A stretch of DNA of 64,000 bases from Paenibacillus tundrae (GTDB taxonomy: Bacteria; Bacillota; Bacilli; Paenibacillales; Paenibacillaceae): contig NZ_JAUSTI010000015.1 of NCBI RefSeq assembly GCF_030812775.1, positions 84,216 to 148,215 of the forward strand. Reading direction: 5' to 3'. Made by a program: the position numbers and the translations under genes. The notes beneath the pieces are model-generated. The model searched no databases and was not told the DNA's origin. It saw nothing but the letters and a program-made list of their open reading frames with translations. How positions within the stretch are numbered: the stretch's first letter is position 1; each line of letters opens with the position of its first letter. This document shows, piece by piece, positions 25,548-33,998 of the stretch.

Positions 25548-27182
25548 GTGAAGTATGAAACAATGGAAGACAATTCAAGACAATTGGAATTTACCGAGAT
25601 TGACTTAAGTGAGGATGTTAGGACAACTGAAGTTCCTATACCTGATCGATCAACTTTGGCTCGCGCTCCTTTGGATAAACAAGTGACGAACGGGGGCGTT
25701 TTGTCCTCGGAGCGAAGGTTCGCTGAGGAAGCACGACAATATGTTGAATTGCGCGGAGAAGAGGCCGCATTTGTACCTTTTATGAGTTACTGGCCAACCT
25801 ATGGTGTGATGAGCGAGTCACAACGAAGCTGGTACTTCTACTGGCGAACTGAAGTACGTGCCGAACGATATCCGGATACGGACTTATCATATCTTTTTGT
25901 TCACATCTACGAGTTAATTAATGGTATTGGATGGCAAGATCCAGAGTGGGGATATGAGCAATTAAAACGATTATGGGTTAATTATCGGGAACGGTTCCCT
26001 CAACTTGATGTATACATGCAGGATTGGCTTGTCGACTATGGGTTCGTGCATCAAGTGCATATATCGTTAACTGAGATTATGGAGATCACGAGTGGTTTTC
26101 TTCCAATGGAGATATCAGATATGGAGCTTCATCGGTTGCTGACGAGCGACATGTCGAAATTGTCGTTAAAATTACTTAGCAGATATTATGAGTATGACAT
26201 CACACTCAATAAATTTTATAGAGACCAAGGTCAGAGTGCATTGGAACGATATATTCCACAAGTGATGGTTGTCATGGAATCCTATCTGCAACGAACGCGT
26301 GGAATAGGCTTGATTGATCATTTGCAGTTGACGAAGGAGAAGAGCATCCAACGTACGTTATTTCGCAAAGCTGTTTATGATGATACGTTATATGGGAACT
26401 CGATTGACCTTACCTTTGTTCCTGTTGGTGAAAGTGTTCCATTCTGTTCATTGGTTACGAGGATTTTCCGTTGCACTGAAAATAAATTACGGGAATTACT
26501 CGGTTTCAGAGGCAGATTGCGTGGCAAGACCCTCGATACGGAGTTTGCTCAAGTCATTGAGCGATATTTAGATAAGGTGTTTGCTGCTGAGCAAGAAGAG
26601 CTTAAGGAGAAGCCAACGGTTCGGATTGATCTGGAGAAGCTTGCCGTTCTGCAGCAGGAGAGTGACTATGTTCGAGAAGCTCTTATGATGGACGAGCTAG
26701 CCTATTCAGATGACAAGCTTGCGCTAGACAACCAACTTCTGAATCAACACCAAGGGATGCAAGTCATCGGGGAACAAGTCACATCTAAGAAAAATGAATT
26801 CAGTACATCTCCTCAGCCAGAGGATGTCAACGTACAGCGTACAACAGAAACTATGGAACCCGACGATGGTAGTATCGATTTGGAGACAAAAGAAGAAGTC
26901 TTCACTTTAGAATGGGAGGATTCTTTCATCGCTGAATTGGATGATGAATGGATTCTTTTCGCAAATGAGATAGCTCCACGACATGTGCAGGTGATATATG
27001 CATTATTAGGTGATGAACCTGACCGTGAACTGATGCAGGTGGCTGAGCGGAATGGTACAATGCCTGCGCTTTTGCTTGATGAGATCAACGATGTAGCTAT
27101 GGAAACGATCGGCGATCTACTCATTGATAACGACCGGATTGTTCCGGATTATATAACGGTGTTTGAACATGTGAAGAGGTGA
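25548..27182 (+). CDS. sngA: TerB-domain protein, Shango defence protein SngA
   Basis: Protein of about 544 residues with the TerB-N / TerB-C layout. Residues about 60-240 (FVPFMSYWPTYGVMSESQRSWYFYWRTEVR, then YLFVHIYELINGIGW) are typical TerB-N; the C-terminal 150 residues form TerB-C (LLGDEPDRELMQVAERNGTM, LLLDEINDVAMETIGD). An acidic linker is present around 390-450. It is the first gene of a three-gene operon with an ATPase and a helicase, the composition of the Shango anti-phage system. GTG 25548 follows AGAGG at short distance; ATG 25563 in the same frame is an alternative. An out-of-frame ATG lies at 25555. Confidence 0.83.
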   Translation: MKYETMEDNSRQLEFTEIDLSEDVRTTEVPIPDRSTLARAPLDKQVTNGGVLSSERRFAEEARQYVELRGEEAAFVPFMSYWPTYGVMSESQRSWYFYWRTEVRAERYPDTDLSYLFVHIYELINGIGWQDPEWGYEQLKRLWVNYRERFPQLDVYMQDWLVDYGFVHQVHISLTEIMEITSGFLPMEISDMELHRLLTSDMSKLSLKLLSRYYEYDITLNKFYRDQGQSALERYIPQVMVVMESYLQRTRGIGLIDHLQLTKEKSIQRTLFRKAVYDDTLYGNSIDLTFVPVGESVPFCSLVTRIFRCTENKLRELLGFRGRLRGKTLDTEFAQVIERYLDKVFAAEQEELKEKPTVRIDLEKLAVLQQESDYVREALMMDELAYSDDKLALDNQLLNQHQGMQVIGEQVTSKKNEFSTSPQPEDVNVQRTTETMEPDDGSIDLETKEEVFTLEWEDSFIAELDDEWILFANEIAPRHVQVIYALLGDEPDRELMQVAERNGTMPALLLDEINDVAMETIGDLLIDNDRIVPDYITVFEHVKR

Positions 27183-27188
27183 TATGTA

Positions 27189-28529
27189 ATGACAGAATTT
27201 AAAATACCGAAACGAATCACAACGGCTCTTGTCAATTCTTTAACGGCTGGTGTTGTGCCGCGGATTGGATTGGAGCAGATTGCGGTTGGTCGGAAGCCTG
27301 AAGTAGAGGCAATTTTGCAAGATATGGATAATATCGCAGAAGGCGGAGCTGCTTTTAAACTGATTACAGGTCGATATGGTAGTGGCAAAAGCTTTCTTCT
27401 GCAAATGATTCGCAATTATGCGATGGATCGTGAGTTTGTCGTGGCAGACGGCGACCTGTCCCCTGAGCGAAGACTTGTGGGAACCAAAGGTCAAGGACTG
27501 GCTACATATCGTGAGCTGATGACCCGCCTGTCTACACGTACACGACCGGATGGCGGCGCATTGGAGCCAATTTTACAGAAATGGATTGCAGCACTGCAGC
27601 AGCAAACGATGCAAAATAACGGATTAAGACCAGACGATCCAGCACTTGCCTTGCAAGTAGAGCAGCAGATCTATGCGGTAACGAATGAGATGCAGAATCT
27701 GGTTCATGGATTTGATTTTGCTAAAGTGTTGGCTTCGTACTGGAACGGCTATAAGCTCGGTGACGATGATCAGAAGCAAGCGGCTCTCCGCTGGTTAAGA
27801 GGGGAATATGCAACCAAGACAGAGGCCAAGAAAGAACTGGCTGTTGGGGTGATCATTGACGATGATAACTGGTATGATTACTTCAAATTATGGTCTGAAT
27901 TTATTGCTAAGATCGGATATAAAGGTCTGCTGCTGTTTATTGATGAGGCAGTTAATCTGTACAAAATTACAAATAGCGTATCTCGTCAGAGTAACTATGA
28001 GAAGCTGCTCACGATGTTTAATGATACGATGCAAGGTAAAGCCGAGCATCTGGGCATTTTTGTAGGAGGAACCCCACAGTTTGTGGAGGATGAACGTAGA
28101 GGATTATTTAGTTATGAGGCGCTTCGCTCCAGATTAATTGACGGCCGTTATGCAGTAAGAGATTATGCGAATTATACAGGGCCTATTCTGAAGCTATCCA
28201 TGTTATCTCATGAGGAAATTCTAATTCTACTACAGAAGCTTCGCCAGATTCATGCCTTACATTTTGGATATACCGCAAGTTTGCGTGATGAAGAATTAGT
28301 TGATTTTATGCAAATGGCAGTTAACCGACTTGGAGCCGATGAGATGCTCACGACCCGTGAAGTGGTGAGAGATTTTATGGATGTGTTGCACACGCTGCAT
28401 CAGAATCCGGAAGTGACGTATACTCAATTGCTGGGAGAGCGAGCGGTTAAACCTGAAGGGTCGAGTAAAGCAGGCACTTCATCATCCACGGATGAGCTAG
28501 ATGACTTTCTCGCGGAATTTGAGTTATGA
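27189..28529 (+). CDS. sngB: P-loop ATPase, Shango defence protein SngB (BrxD-like)
   Basis: ATP-binding protein of 446 residues similar to the BrxC/BrxD (DUF2791) group of defence ATPases. Walker A is GRYGSGKSFLL (about 60-70), Walker B LLLFIDEAVNLY, with a sensor-like FVGGTPQFVEDERRG and a YEALRSRL motif. The last 25 residues are Ser/Thr-rich and end in an acidic DELDDFLAEFEL. It starts 6 bases after sngA and overlaps sngC by 4 bases (ATGA at 28526), so the three genes are translationally coupled. The role in Shango is not known in detail; ATP hydrolysis coupled to DNA recognition is the likely idea. Confidence 0.87.
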   Translation: MTEFKIPKRITTALVNSLTAGVVPRIGLEQIAVGRKPEVEAILQDMDNIAEGGAAFKLITGRYGSGKSFLLQMIRNYAMDREFVVADGDLSPERRLVGTKGQGLATYRELMTRLSTRTRPDGGALEPILQKWIAALQQQTMQNNGLRPDDPALALQVEQQIYAVTNEMQNLVHGFDFAKVLASYWNGYKLGDDDQKQAALRWLRGEYATKTEAKKELAVGVIIDDDNWYDYFKLWSEFIAKIGYKGLLLFIDEAVNLYKITNSVSRQSNYEKLLTMFNDTMQGKAEHLGIFVGGTPQFVEDERRGLFSYEALRSRLIDGRYAVRDYANYTGPILKLSMLSHEEILILLQKLRQIHALHFGYTASLRDEELVDFMQMAVNRLGADEMLTTREVVRDFMDVLHTLHQNPEVTYTQLLGERAVKPEGSSKAGTSSSTDELDDFLAEFEL

Positions 28530-30739
28530 GTGAAACAAACCCCTTTTATCGCTTAGCGCCGTTTGTACAGGAATTTATATATAAAAAAAGATGGGAGTCT
28601 CTTCGTCCAGCCCAGATCGAAGCGTGCAATATTTGCTTTCATACTCCACATCATATGTTGATTGCGGCGGGCACAGCCTCTGGCAAGACGGAAGCAGCTT
28701 TTTTTCCTGCGTTAACCGAATTGTATGAACGTCCATCCAAATCGGTTGGGATTTTGTATATTGGGCCTCTAAAAGCCTTGATTAATGATCAATTTGAGCG
28801 GTTGAAGGATCTGTTGTCTGAAGGTCATATTCCAGTGTGGCATTGGCATGGAGATGTAGCTCAAGCGGAGAAAACACGTTTGGTGCGAAATCCGTCAGGT
28901 GTACTCCAGATTACACCAGAATCATTAGAAGGTCTGTTGATGAATCGACCGAATGCGATTCCAGCTTTGTTTCATGACCTGAGATATATCATTATTGATG
29001 AAGTGCATGCCTTCATGGGAGCGGATCGGGGAATACAGGTACTGAGTGAGCTGGCTCGTATTGAACGTATGGCAGGGTGCAAGCCTCGCCGTGTTGGCTT
29101 GTCCGCAACGCTCAGCGATTATGATGCAGCGACTGCTTGGCTTGCTGCTGGAACAGATCAGGGTGTAGATGTTGTCTCTTCACCCGGTGGTCGAAAATTA
29201 CGCCTTCGGGTTGAACATTTCTCATTCCCGGATGCGCGTGATGAAGAACAGGCAGAACATCTGCACAATGCCCGTAAAGCATATTATGATTTTATTTACG
29301 AGTGTACCCATCGGAAGAAGGCGTTAGTCTTCACCAACAGTCGGACAGATGCGGAAGTTACTATTCTTGAGCTACGGCGAGTTGCCGCAAGAAGACAGGA
29401 GCGTGATGTATTCCACGTACACCATGGCAGCATTTCAGCGATGCTGAGAGAAGAGACGGAGGCTGCGTTACGCACAGGAGCAGGGCCGGCGGTAGCCGCT
29501 GCAACCGTAACACTGGAACTCGGCATAGATCTTGGAGAACTTGAGCGAGTTGTGCAGCTTGGTGCGCCTTACAGTGCGTCGAGTTTTGTTCAACGACTAG
29601 GACGATCTGGTCGCCGGGATGATATGGCTTCAGAGATGTTATTTGTATGCCCAGAGGAAGAGGCGGAGGATGCTGAGCTTCCTGCATGTATACCGTGGAC
29701 GTTACTTCGTGCGATTGCAGTCATTGAATTATATGTGAAGACGAAGTGGGTTGAACCACTTGAGGCTCGTAAAATGCCGATGGGGGTACTCTATCACCAA
29801 ACGATGAGTATGCTCAAAAGTATGGGGGAAGCCGAACCAAGAGAGCTTGCAGAGGCTGTCCTTTCGCTTGCACCTTTTGCCCAAATCAACCGCAGTCAGT
29901 TTGATGTATTTCTAAATTATCTGATTGATACCGATCATCTGCAGTGGACAGAAGAGCAGACGTTAATTATTGGACTAACCGGCGAGAAAACGGTGAATAA
30001 TTATCGTTTCTACGCCGTCTTCAAGGATGATGAAGAGCATAAAGTGTTGAATGGCTCTGAAGAAATAGGCTCCATTACGACTGTGCCGCCACCAGGCTAC
30101 TGCTTCTCTCTTGCAGGTAAGCTGTGGAAGGTCGAAGAAGTGGATCGTAAACATAAGTCTGTATATGTTAAGTCTGCGAAAGGCAAAGTGGATACATTAT
30201 GGCTCGGCGCAGGCGGCGATATTCATACGATGGTAATTCAGAAAATGAGAGAAGTGTTGTCCAGTTCAGCCATCTATCCTTACCTATCACCGCAGGCAGT
30301 GAACCGACTAGAGCGGGCGCGTAGGTTGGCTCGCGAGACTGGACTCCTGAAGCAAGTCGTCATACCGGCAGGCGGCGATTCTCATTATGTGTTGCCATGG
30401 GTGGGTAGCAAAGCATTCCGTACATTGGAGCGACTTATGAAGCATAATCTATCAAGCAAACTAGCGTTAAGATCTGTGGTGCCCATGGAGCCTTATTATT
30501 TTGTAGTCTCTGGTCAAGTAGATGCACGCACATTGTTAGCTGAAATTATGAGTGAATGTCGTGCAGCTGAAGATGCATCTGCGTTGCTTGCTGAGGATGA
30601 ATCGCCATACCTTGGTAAATACGATGAGTTTGTAGCTCCGCCATTAATTCGCAATGCCTTTGCGGTGGATGGTTTGGATCTGCGTGGACTACAAGCAGGC
30701 TTACAGCAAACGCTGGAATGGAATACAACGGATGTATAA
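28526..30739 (+). CDS. sngC: DEAD/DEAH-box helicase, Shango defence protein SngC
   Basis: Superfamily 2 helicase of 737 residues with Lhr/BrxH-like domain order. Motifs: Walker A AAGTASGKTEAAFFPAL, motif Ia IGPLKALINDQFERL, TPESLEGLL, DEVH in IIIDEVHAFMGADRGIQ, motif III LSATLS, then the second RecA domain with VFTNSRTDAEV, TVTLELGIDLGELERVVQ and QRLGRSGRRDD (motif VI). A C-terminal region of about 300 residues (NNYRFYAVFKDDEEHKVL...) follows, comparable to Lhr-family winged-helix and accessory domains. Overlaps sngB by ATGA. No terminator seen directly after it. Confidence 0.88.
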   Translation: MSETNPFYRLAPFVQEFIYKKRWESLRPAQIEACNICFHTPHHMLIAAGTASGKTEAAFFPALTELYERPSKSVGILYIGPLKALINDQFERLKDLLSEGHIPVWHWHGDVAQAEKTRLVRNPSGVLQITPESLEGLLMNRPNAIPALFHDLRYIIIDEVHAFMGADRGIQVLSELARIERMAGCKPRRVGLSATLSDYDAATAWLAAGTDQGVDVVSSPGGRKLRLRVEHFSFPDARDEEQAEHLHNARKAYYDFIYECTHRKKALVFTNSRTDAEVTILELRRVAARRQERDVFHVHHGSISAMLREETEAALRTGAGPAVAAATVTLELGIDLGELERVVQLGAPYSASSFVQRLGRSGRRDDMASEMLFVCPEEEAEDAELPACIPWTLLRAIAVIELYVKTKWVEPLEARKMPMGVLYHQTMSMLKSMGEAEPRELAEAVLSLAPFAQINRSQFDVFLNYLIDTDHLQWTEEQTLIIGLTGEKTVNNYRFYAVFKDDEEHKVLNGSEEIGSITTVPPPGYCFSLAGKLWKVEEVDRKHKSVYVKSAKGKVDTLWLGAGGDIHTMVIQKMREVLSSSAIYPYLSPQAVNRLERARRLARETGLLKQVVIPAGGDSHYVLPWVGSKAFRTLERLMKHNLSSKLALRSVVPMEPYYFVVSGQVDARTLLAEIMSECRAAEDASALLAEDESPYLGKYDEFVAPPLIRNAFAVDGLDLRGLQAGLQQTLEWNTTDV

Positions 30740-30801
30740 CGTATGTAAGCGAAAGAGGTTATACAACATTCAGTATCCATTTCTAAATTTGTAAAACAGG
30801 G

Positions 30802-30830
30802 TTGACACCATCTCACCTCCCATGTAATAT
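30802..30830 (+). promoter_or_regulatory. Strong SigA-type promoter of the riboswitch/EamA transcript
   Basis: TTGACA, 17-base spacer, TAATAT. It places the start of transcription near 30837, about 40 bases before the aptamer. Confidence 0.75.
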
Positions 30831-30875
30831 ATGAAAAGTCGTCACAGAAGAACACATCACAAAAGCATATTCATT

Positions 30876-30949
30876 TCGTATAACCTCGCAGGCCGAAAGT
30901 GTACACAGGGCGAGGGTCTCTACGGGAAGCCTATACTTCCTAACTACGA
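30876..30949 (+). ncRNA. Purine-riboswitch-like aptamer (variant)
   Basis: Three-way-junction layout of the purine riboswitch family. P1 TCGTA / TACGA (30876-30880 / 30945-30949); J1/2 TAA; P2 CCTCGC / GCGAGG; J2/3 GTCTCTAC (30916-30923), matching the conserved GUUUCUAC; P3 GGGAAG / CTTCCT; J3/1 ending AAC. By position the pocket keeps the equivalents of U22, U47, U51 and C74, as in guanine-type members. Differences: a 20-base L2 and an L3 CCTATA in place of CCGTAAA; L3 TATA could pair with TGTA in L2. Its 3' half also builds the terminator at 30938. Ligand unproven. Confidence 0.55.
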
Positions 30950-30994
30950 TGGCAAGGGATTCATGTATTCCTTGTACGTAGTTAGGATTTTTTT
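30938..30994 (+). terminator. Riboswitch expression-platform terminator
   Basis: TCCTAACTACG (30938-30948) pairs with CGTAGTTAGGA (30977-30987), with an inner CAAGGGA / TTCCTTG stem, then a run of T. The left arm includes the 3' strands of aptamer P3 and P1, so aptamer folding and termination exclude each other, as expected for a ligand-activated switch. Confidence 0.85.
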
Positions 30995-31146
30995 GCATTT
31001 TGGATGTTTATTTCTAAGCCGGGATTCTTAGGAATCTGGAGAGAACAGGTGTCTTTCAAGATTGTTCTGTCCCCAGGTGACAAGTGTAAAGAGACGTTAT
31101 TCTATTGAAATCGATATTGTTGGAACATCAGGAGGTTTGTTCATCA

Positions 31147-32094
31147 ATGAAATATTATGTATCTGTTCTTGCGGGAGCAATGAGTTACGGCATATTATCC
31201 ACGATCGTGGTTTTGGCTTATGGTGAAGGCTATAAGTTAGGTGAGGTTGTGGGCACGCAACTGATTACAGGATTCATTCTTTCGTGGATGCTGGCACTAT
31301 ACACAAGATTTAACTTGAAACGCAAACATAATAAAGCAGGTAAATCATCCACAGCATCGACTCATGTTTTTCAAAAATTAACGTGGAAACAGCGTTTAAT
31401 GCTCATGGCGGCAGGCACACCGACCGTGATTACTGGATTGGTGTATTACCAATCACTGCGATACATTCCGGCATCGCTTGCCATTATTCTATTGTTTCAA
31501 TTCACATGGATTAGCGTATTGATTCAGGCAGTAAGCAAGCGGCAGCGTCCAAATAAAGTCACCCTACTCACACTAGTTATACTCTTTGGGGGGACATTGC
31601 TGGCTGCAGGTTTCCTCGAACAGGGACTTGCTGAATTTAGTGGTCTAGGGATTGCGCTGGGACTTATGGCAGCTGTAAGTTACTCTTTATTTGTTCTATT
31701 CAGTGGAAAAGCAGTTCCGTCAGCGCATCCTGCATTTCGCAGCGCATGGATGGTGACTGGAGGTTTGGTTCTGCTATGCATCCTGTTCCCACCGACGTTC
31801 TTGTTTAATGGCTTGATCTGGAGCCAGCTGCTTGTCTTCGGTTTATTGCTCGGATTCTTCGGAGCTTTTATCCCACCAGTACTGTTCGCCATTGGCGTTC
31901 CGCATATTGGAGGGGACATGGCAGGCATACTAGGTGCGGTAGAACTTCCGGTTGCGGTGCTGCTCTCAGCCATCGTACTTCATGAGCATGTTAGCGTGTT
32001 GCAATGGTTCGGGGTTATTGTGGTGTTACTTGGCGTTGCCTTACCTGAATTGCACAAGCTAAGGGTAAAACGAGCTTCGCCTTCATATTCATGA
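31147..32094 (+). CDS. EamA family (DMT) permease under riboswitch control
   Basis: Membrane protein of 315 residues with ten hydrophobic segments in two EamA repeats, a drug/metabolite transporter usually acting in export. The conserved repeat ends are visible: YYQSLRYIPASLAIILLFQFTWISVLI in the first half and IGGDMAGILGAVELPVAVLLSAIVLHE in the second. ATG at 31147 follows AGGAGG; the longer frame from TTG 31105 starts before that site. The leader carries the purine-riboswitch-like element and its terminator, so export of a purine or related compound is a reasonable guess, not a fact. A terminator-like T run follows near 32150. Confidence 0.85.
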   Translation: MKYYVSVLAGAMSYGILSTIVVLAYGEGYKLGEVVGTQLITGFILSWMLALYTRFNLKRKHNKAGKSSTASTHVFQKLTWKQRLMLMAAGTPTVITGLVYYQSLRYIPASLAIILLFQFTWISVLIQAVSKRQRPNKVTLLTLVILFGGTLLAAGFLEQGLAEFSGLGIALGLMAAVSYSLFVLFSGKAVPSAHPAFRSAWMVTGGLVLLCILFPPTFLFNGLIWSQLLVFGLLLGFFGAFIPPVLFAIGVPHIGGDMAGILGAVELPVAVLLSAIVLHEHVSVLQWFGVIVVLLGVALPELHKLRVKRASPSYS

Positions 32095-32310
32095 AATAGT
32101 CATTTTTATTAAAATTCAACGAGCTTTTCTTAGGAAGCCTGAGAAATCAGGCTTTTTTTGATATGTAAATTTAAAATTTGATTGGAAATGCGTGACTGCT
32201 CCGGCATCGAAGCTGGCTATAGCCCACTGGAGTCATTTTAATTTTGAGATGAATCAGGTATGCTTAAAACGTGTGCTTGAGCTATGAATGATGGAAAGAG
32301 GAGCGTTGAT

Positions 32311-32745
32311 ATGAATAGTTGGATCCGTAAAGCATGGCCAATGTTAACATTGGGTCTTGCTGTAGTTGTTTTACTTGGTTCGTTTCTAGTGTATTTTATG
32401 GGTAAAGATATGTCCCCGGGTTCGGAAAGCGCCAAAGCTGCGAATGCAGCTAAAGTCGAGACAGCAGAAGATCTGCAGGGATTTGAAGTTATTGATGTGA
32501 GTGTAAGTAACGACGGTTTTGGTCCTGATGTCATTGAAGTAAAGGCAGGGGTTCCGACCAAAATTAATTTTATCCTTACTCGGCAAGTTACACATGTTAA
32601 GTCATTGTTATCCAGTGATCTTGGCATGGATCTATACATGCAAAAGGGAGATAACTACTACACGGTCGATCCTGATTTAAAACCAGGTGAATACCAGATT
32701 CATTGCGGAATGTATATGATTTATGGAAAAATCAAAGTTGTCTAG
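32311..32745 (+). CDS. Membrane-anchored cupredoxin domain protein
   Basis: Protein of 144 residues: an N-terminal signal anchor (AWPMLTLGLAVVVLLGSFLVYFM), a short linker, then a cupredoxin-like domain (about 55-144) facing outward. Likely metal ligands are His in RQVTHVKSLL, Met in LGMDLYM and the C-terminal YQIHCGMYMIYGKIKV, where Cys and Met sit as in type I copper loops, with His before Cys. The loop is shorter than in plastocyanin-type proteins. A role in copper binding or electron transfer outside the membrane is inferred. ATG 32311 follows AAAGAGGAG; ATG 32284 lacks a site. Confidence 0.8.
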   Translation: MNSWIRKAWPMLTLGLAVVVLLGSFLVYFMGKDMSPGSESAKAANAAKVETAEDLQGFEVIDVSVSNDGFGPDVIEVKAGVPTKINFILTRQVTHVKSLLSSDLGMDLYMQKGDNYYTVDPDLKPGEYQIHCGMYMIYGKIKVV

Positions 32746-32749
32746 AATG

Positions 32750-32793
32750 AAGGAGCAAAGTTTCGGAGACCCCGGAGCTTTGCTCCTCTTTTG
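32750..32793 (+). terminator. Rho-independent terminator
   Basis: AGGAGCAAAG / CTTTGCTCCT stem with an inner paired CGG/CCG, then CTTTT. It ends the cupredoxin transcript and covers the beginning of a longer frame of the next gene that is not used. Confidence 0.75.
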
Positions 32794-32842
32794 CATGCAT
32801 GATATCATGGTAGAGCCATATATTCCATCTGGAGGTGCAAAT

Positions 32843-33865
32843 ATGAAAGCGCTATTTATTGGAGGCACAGGAACAATCAGTACAGCCATTACAACTCAAC
32901 TTGCTGAGCAGGGCTGGGAGCTATATCTCATCAATCGAGGGAATCGTAATGCAAACCTTCCTACGGAAGTGAAGGTATTGCAAGCAGATATTAATGACGA
33001 AGCACGAGTAGCAGAGCTGATTGTCGACCTGAATTTCGATGTGGTGGCAGACTTTATTGCATTTGTACCCGCGCAGTTGGAGCGAAATTATCGTCTGTTC
33101 AAGGATAAAACAAAACAATTTATATTTGTTAGCTCTGCATCAGCATATCAGACCCCGCTTGCCGATTATCGGATCACGGAAGGCACGCCACTATCCAATC
33201 CGTATTGGGAATATTCGCGTAACAAGATTGCCTGTGAGGAATACCTATTGAAGCAATACCGTGAGCAAGGATTTCCTATAACGATTGTACGTCCGAGTCA
33301 CACGTATAATGAGCGATCCGTACCTTTGGGTGTGCATGGTGCGCAAGGAAGCTGGCAGGTGCTTAAGCGTATGCTTGATAATAAGCCGGTTATTATTCAT
33401 GGCGACGGCACGTCATTATGGACTATAACGCACAATCGCGATTTTGCTAAAGGCTTCATCGGTCTGATGGGCAACATCCATGCAATCGGAGAGTCGGTAC
33501 ATATTACGTCAGACGAATCCGTCACGTGGAATCAGATTTATGAGATCATTGCGAGTGCGCTGGGCGTTAAGCTTCATGCCGTACATGTATCCTCTGAGTT
33601 TTTGGCTGCCTGCAGTGATCAAGATCTTCGAGGAGGATTACTTGGCGATAAGGCGAATACCGTTGTTTTTGATAACAGCAAGCTGAAAAGGTTGGTGCCC
33701 GACTTCGTAGCAACTACGCGCGCGGATCAAGGCATTAGAGATACTGTTGAGCATATTCTTGCCCATCCTGAGCTTCAAACAGAAGATCCAGAGTTCGATG
33801 CATGGTGCGACAAGGTTGTCGGCGTGCTGGATGAAGCGTTACTGAAGATCAGAAACGAATTGTGA
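32843..33865 (+). CDS. NAD-dependent epimerase/dehydratase family protein
   Basis: Extended short-chain dehydrogenase of 340 residues. N-terminal MKALFIGGTGTISTAITTQL is the GxxGxxG dinucleotide site. FIFVSSASAYQTP and the YxxxK of YWEYSRNKIACEEYLL give the catalytic Tyr and Lys; ITIVRPSHTYNERSVPLGVHG and PVIIHGDGTSLWTITHNRDFAKGF form the substrate region typical of the nucleotide-sugar epimerase superfamily. ATG at 32843 follows GGAGGTG. The substrate is not predictable. A terminator follows at 33920. Confidence 0.85.
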   Translation: MKALFIGGTGTISTAITTQLAEQGWELYLINRGNRNANLPTEVKVLQADINDEARVAELIVDLNFDVVADFIAFVPAQLERNYRLFKDKTKQFIFVSSASAYQTPLADYRITEGTPLSNPYWEYSRNKIACEEYLLKQYREQGFPITIVRPSHTYNERSVPLGVHGAQGSWQVLKRMLDNKPVIIHGDGTSLWTITHNRDFAKGFIGLMGNIHAIGESVHITSDESVTWNQIYEIIASALGVKLHAVHVSSEFLAACSDQDLRGGLLGDKANTVVFDNSKLKRLVPDFVATTRADQGIRDTVEHILAHPELQTEDPEFDAWCDKVVGVLDEALLKIRNEL

Positions 33866-33919
33866 GTACTTACGTTCGTGAAGTGAATCGTTATAATCAA
33901 GAAAAAATGACACGGTTTA

Positions 33920-33974
33920 GGGGAGGCACCCTAGCAGAGGACTTAGTCCTTTGTTGGGATGCCTCCTTTTTTTG
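33920..33974 (+). terminator. Rho-independent terminator
   Basis: GGGGAGGCACCC / GGGATGCCTCC stem with a partly paired loop (AGGACT / AGTCCT), then TTTTTTT. Confidence 0.85.
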
Positions 33975-33998
33975 GTGTGTCTAAAGGAGAGCGGACGC

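Noticed and set aside
25548..27182. Tellurite resistance function for the TerB-domain protein
   Set aside because: TerB is only a domain name here. No terC/terD/terZ genes are nearby, and the ATPase/helicase partners fit a defence system.
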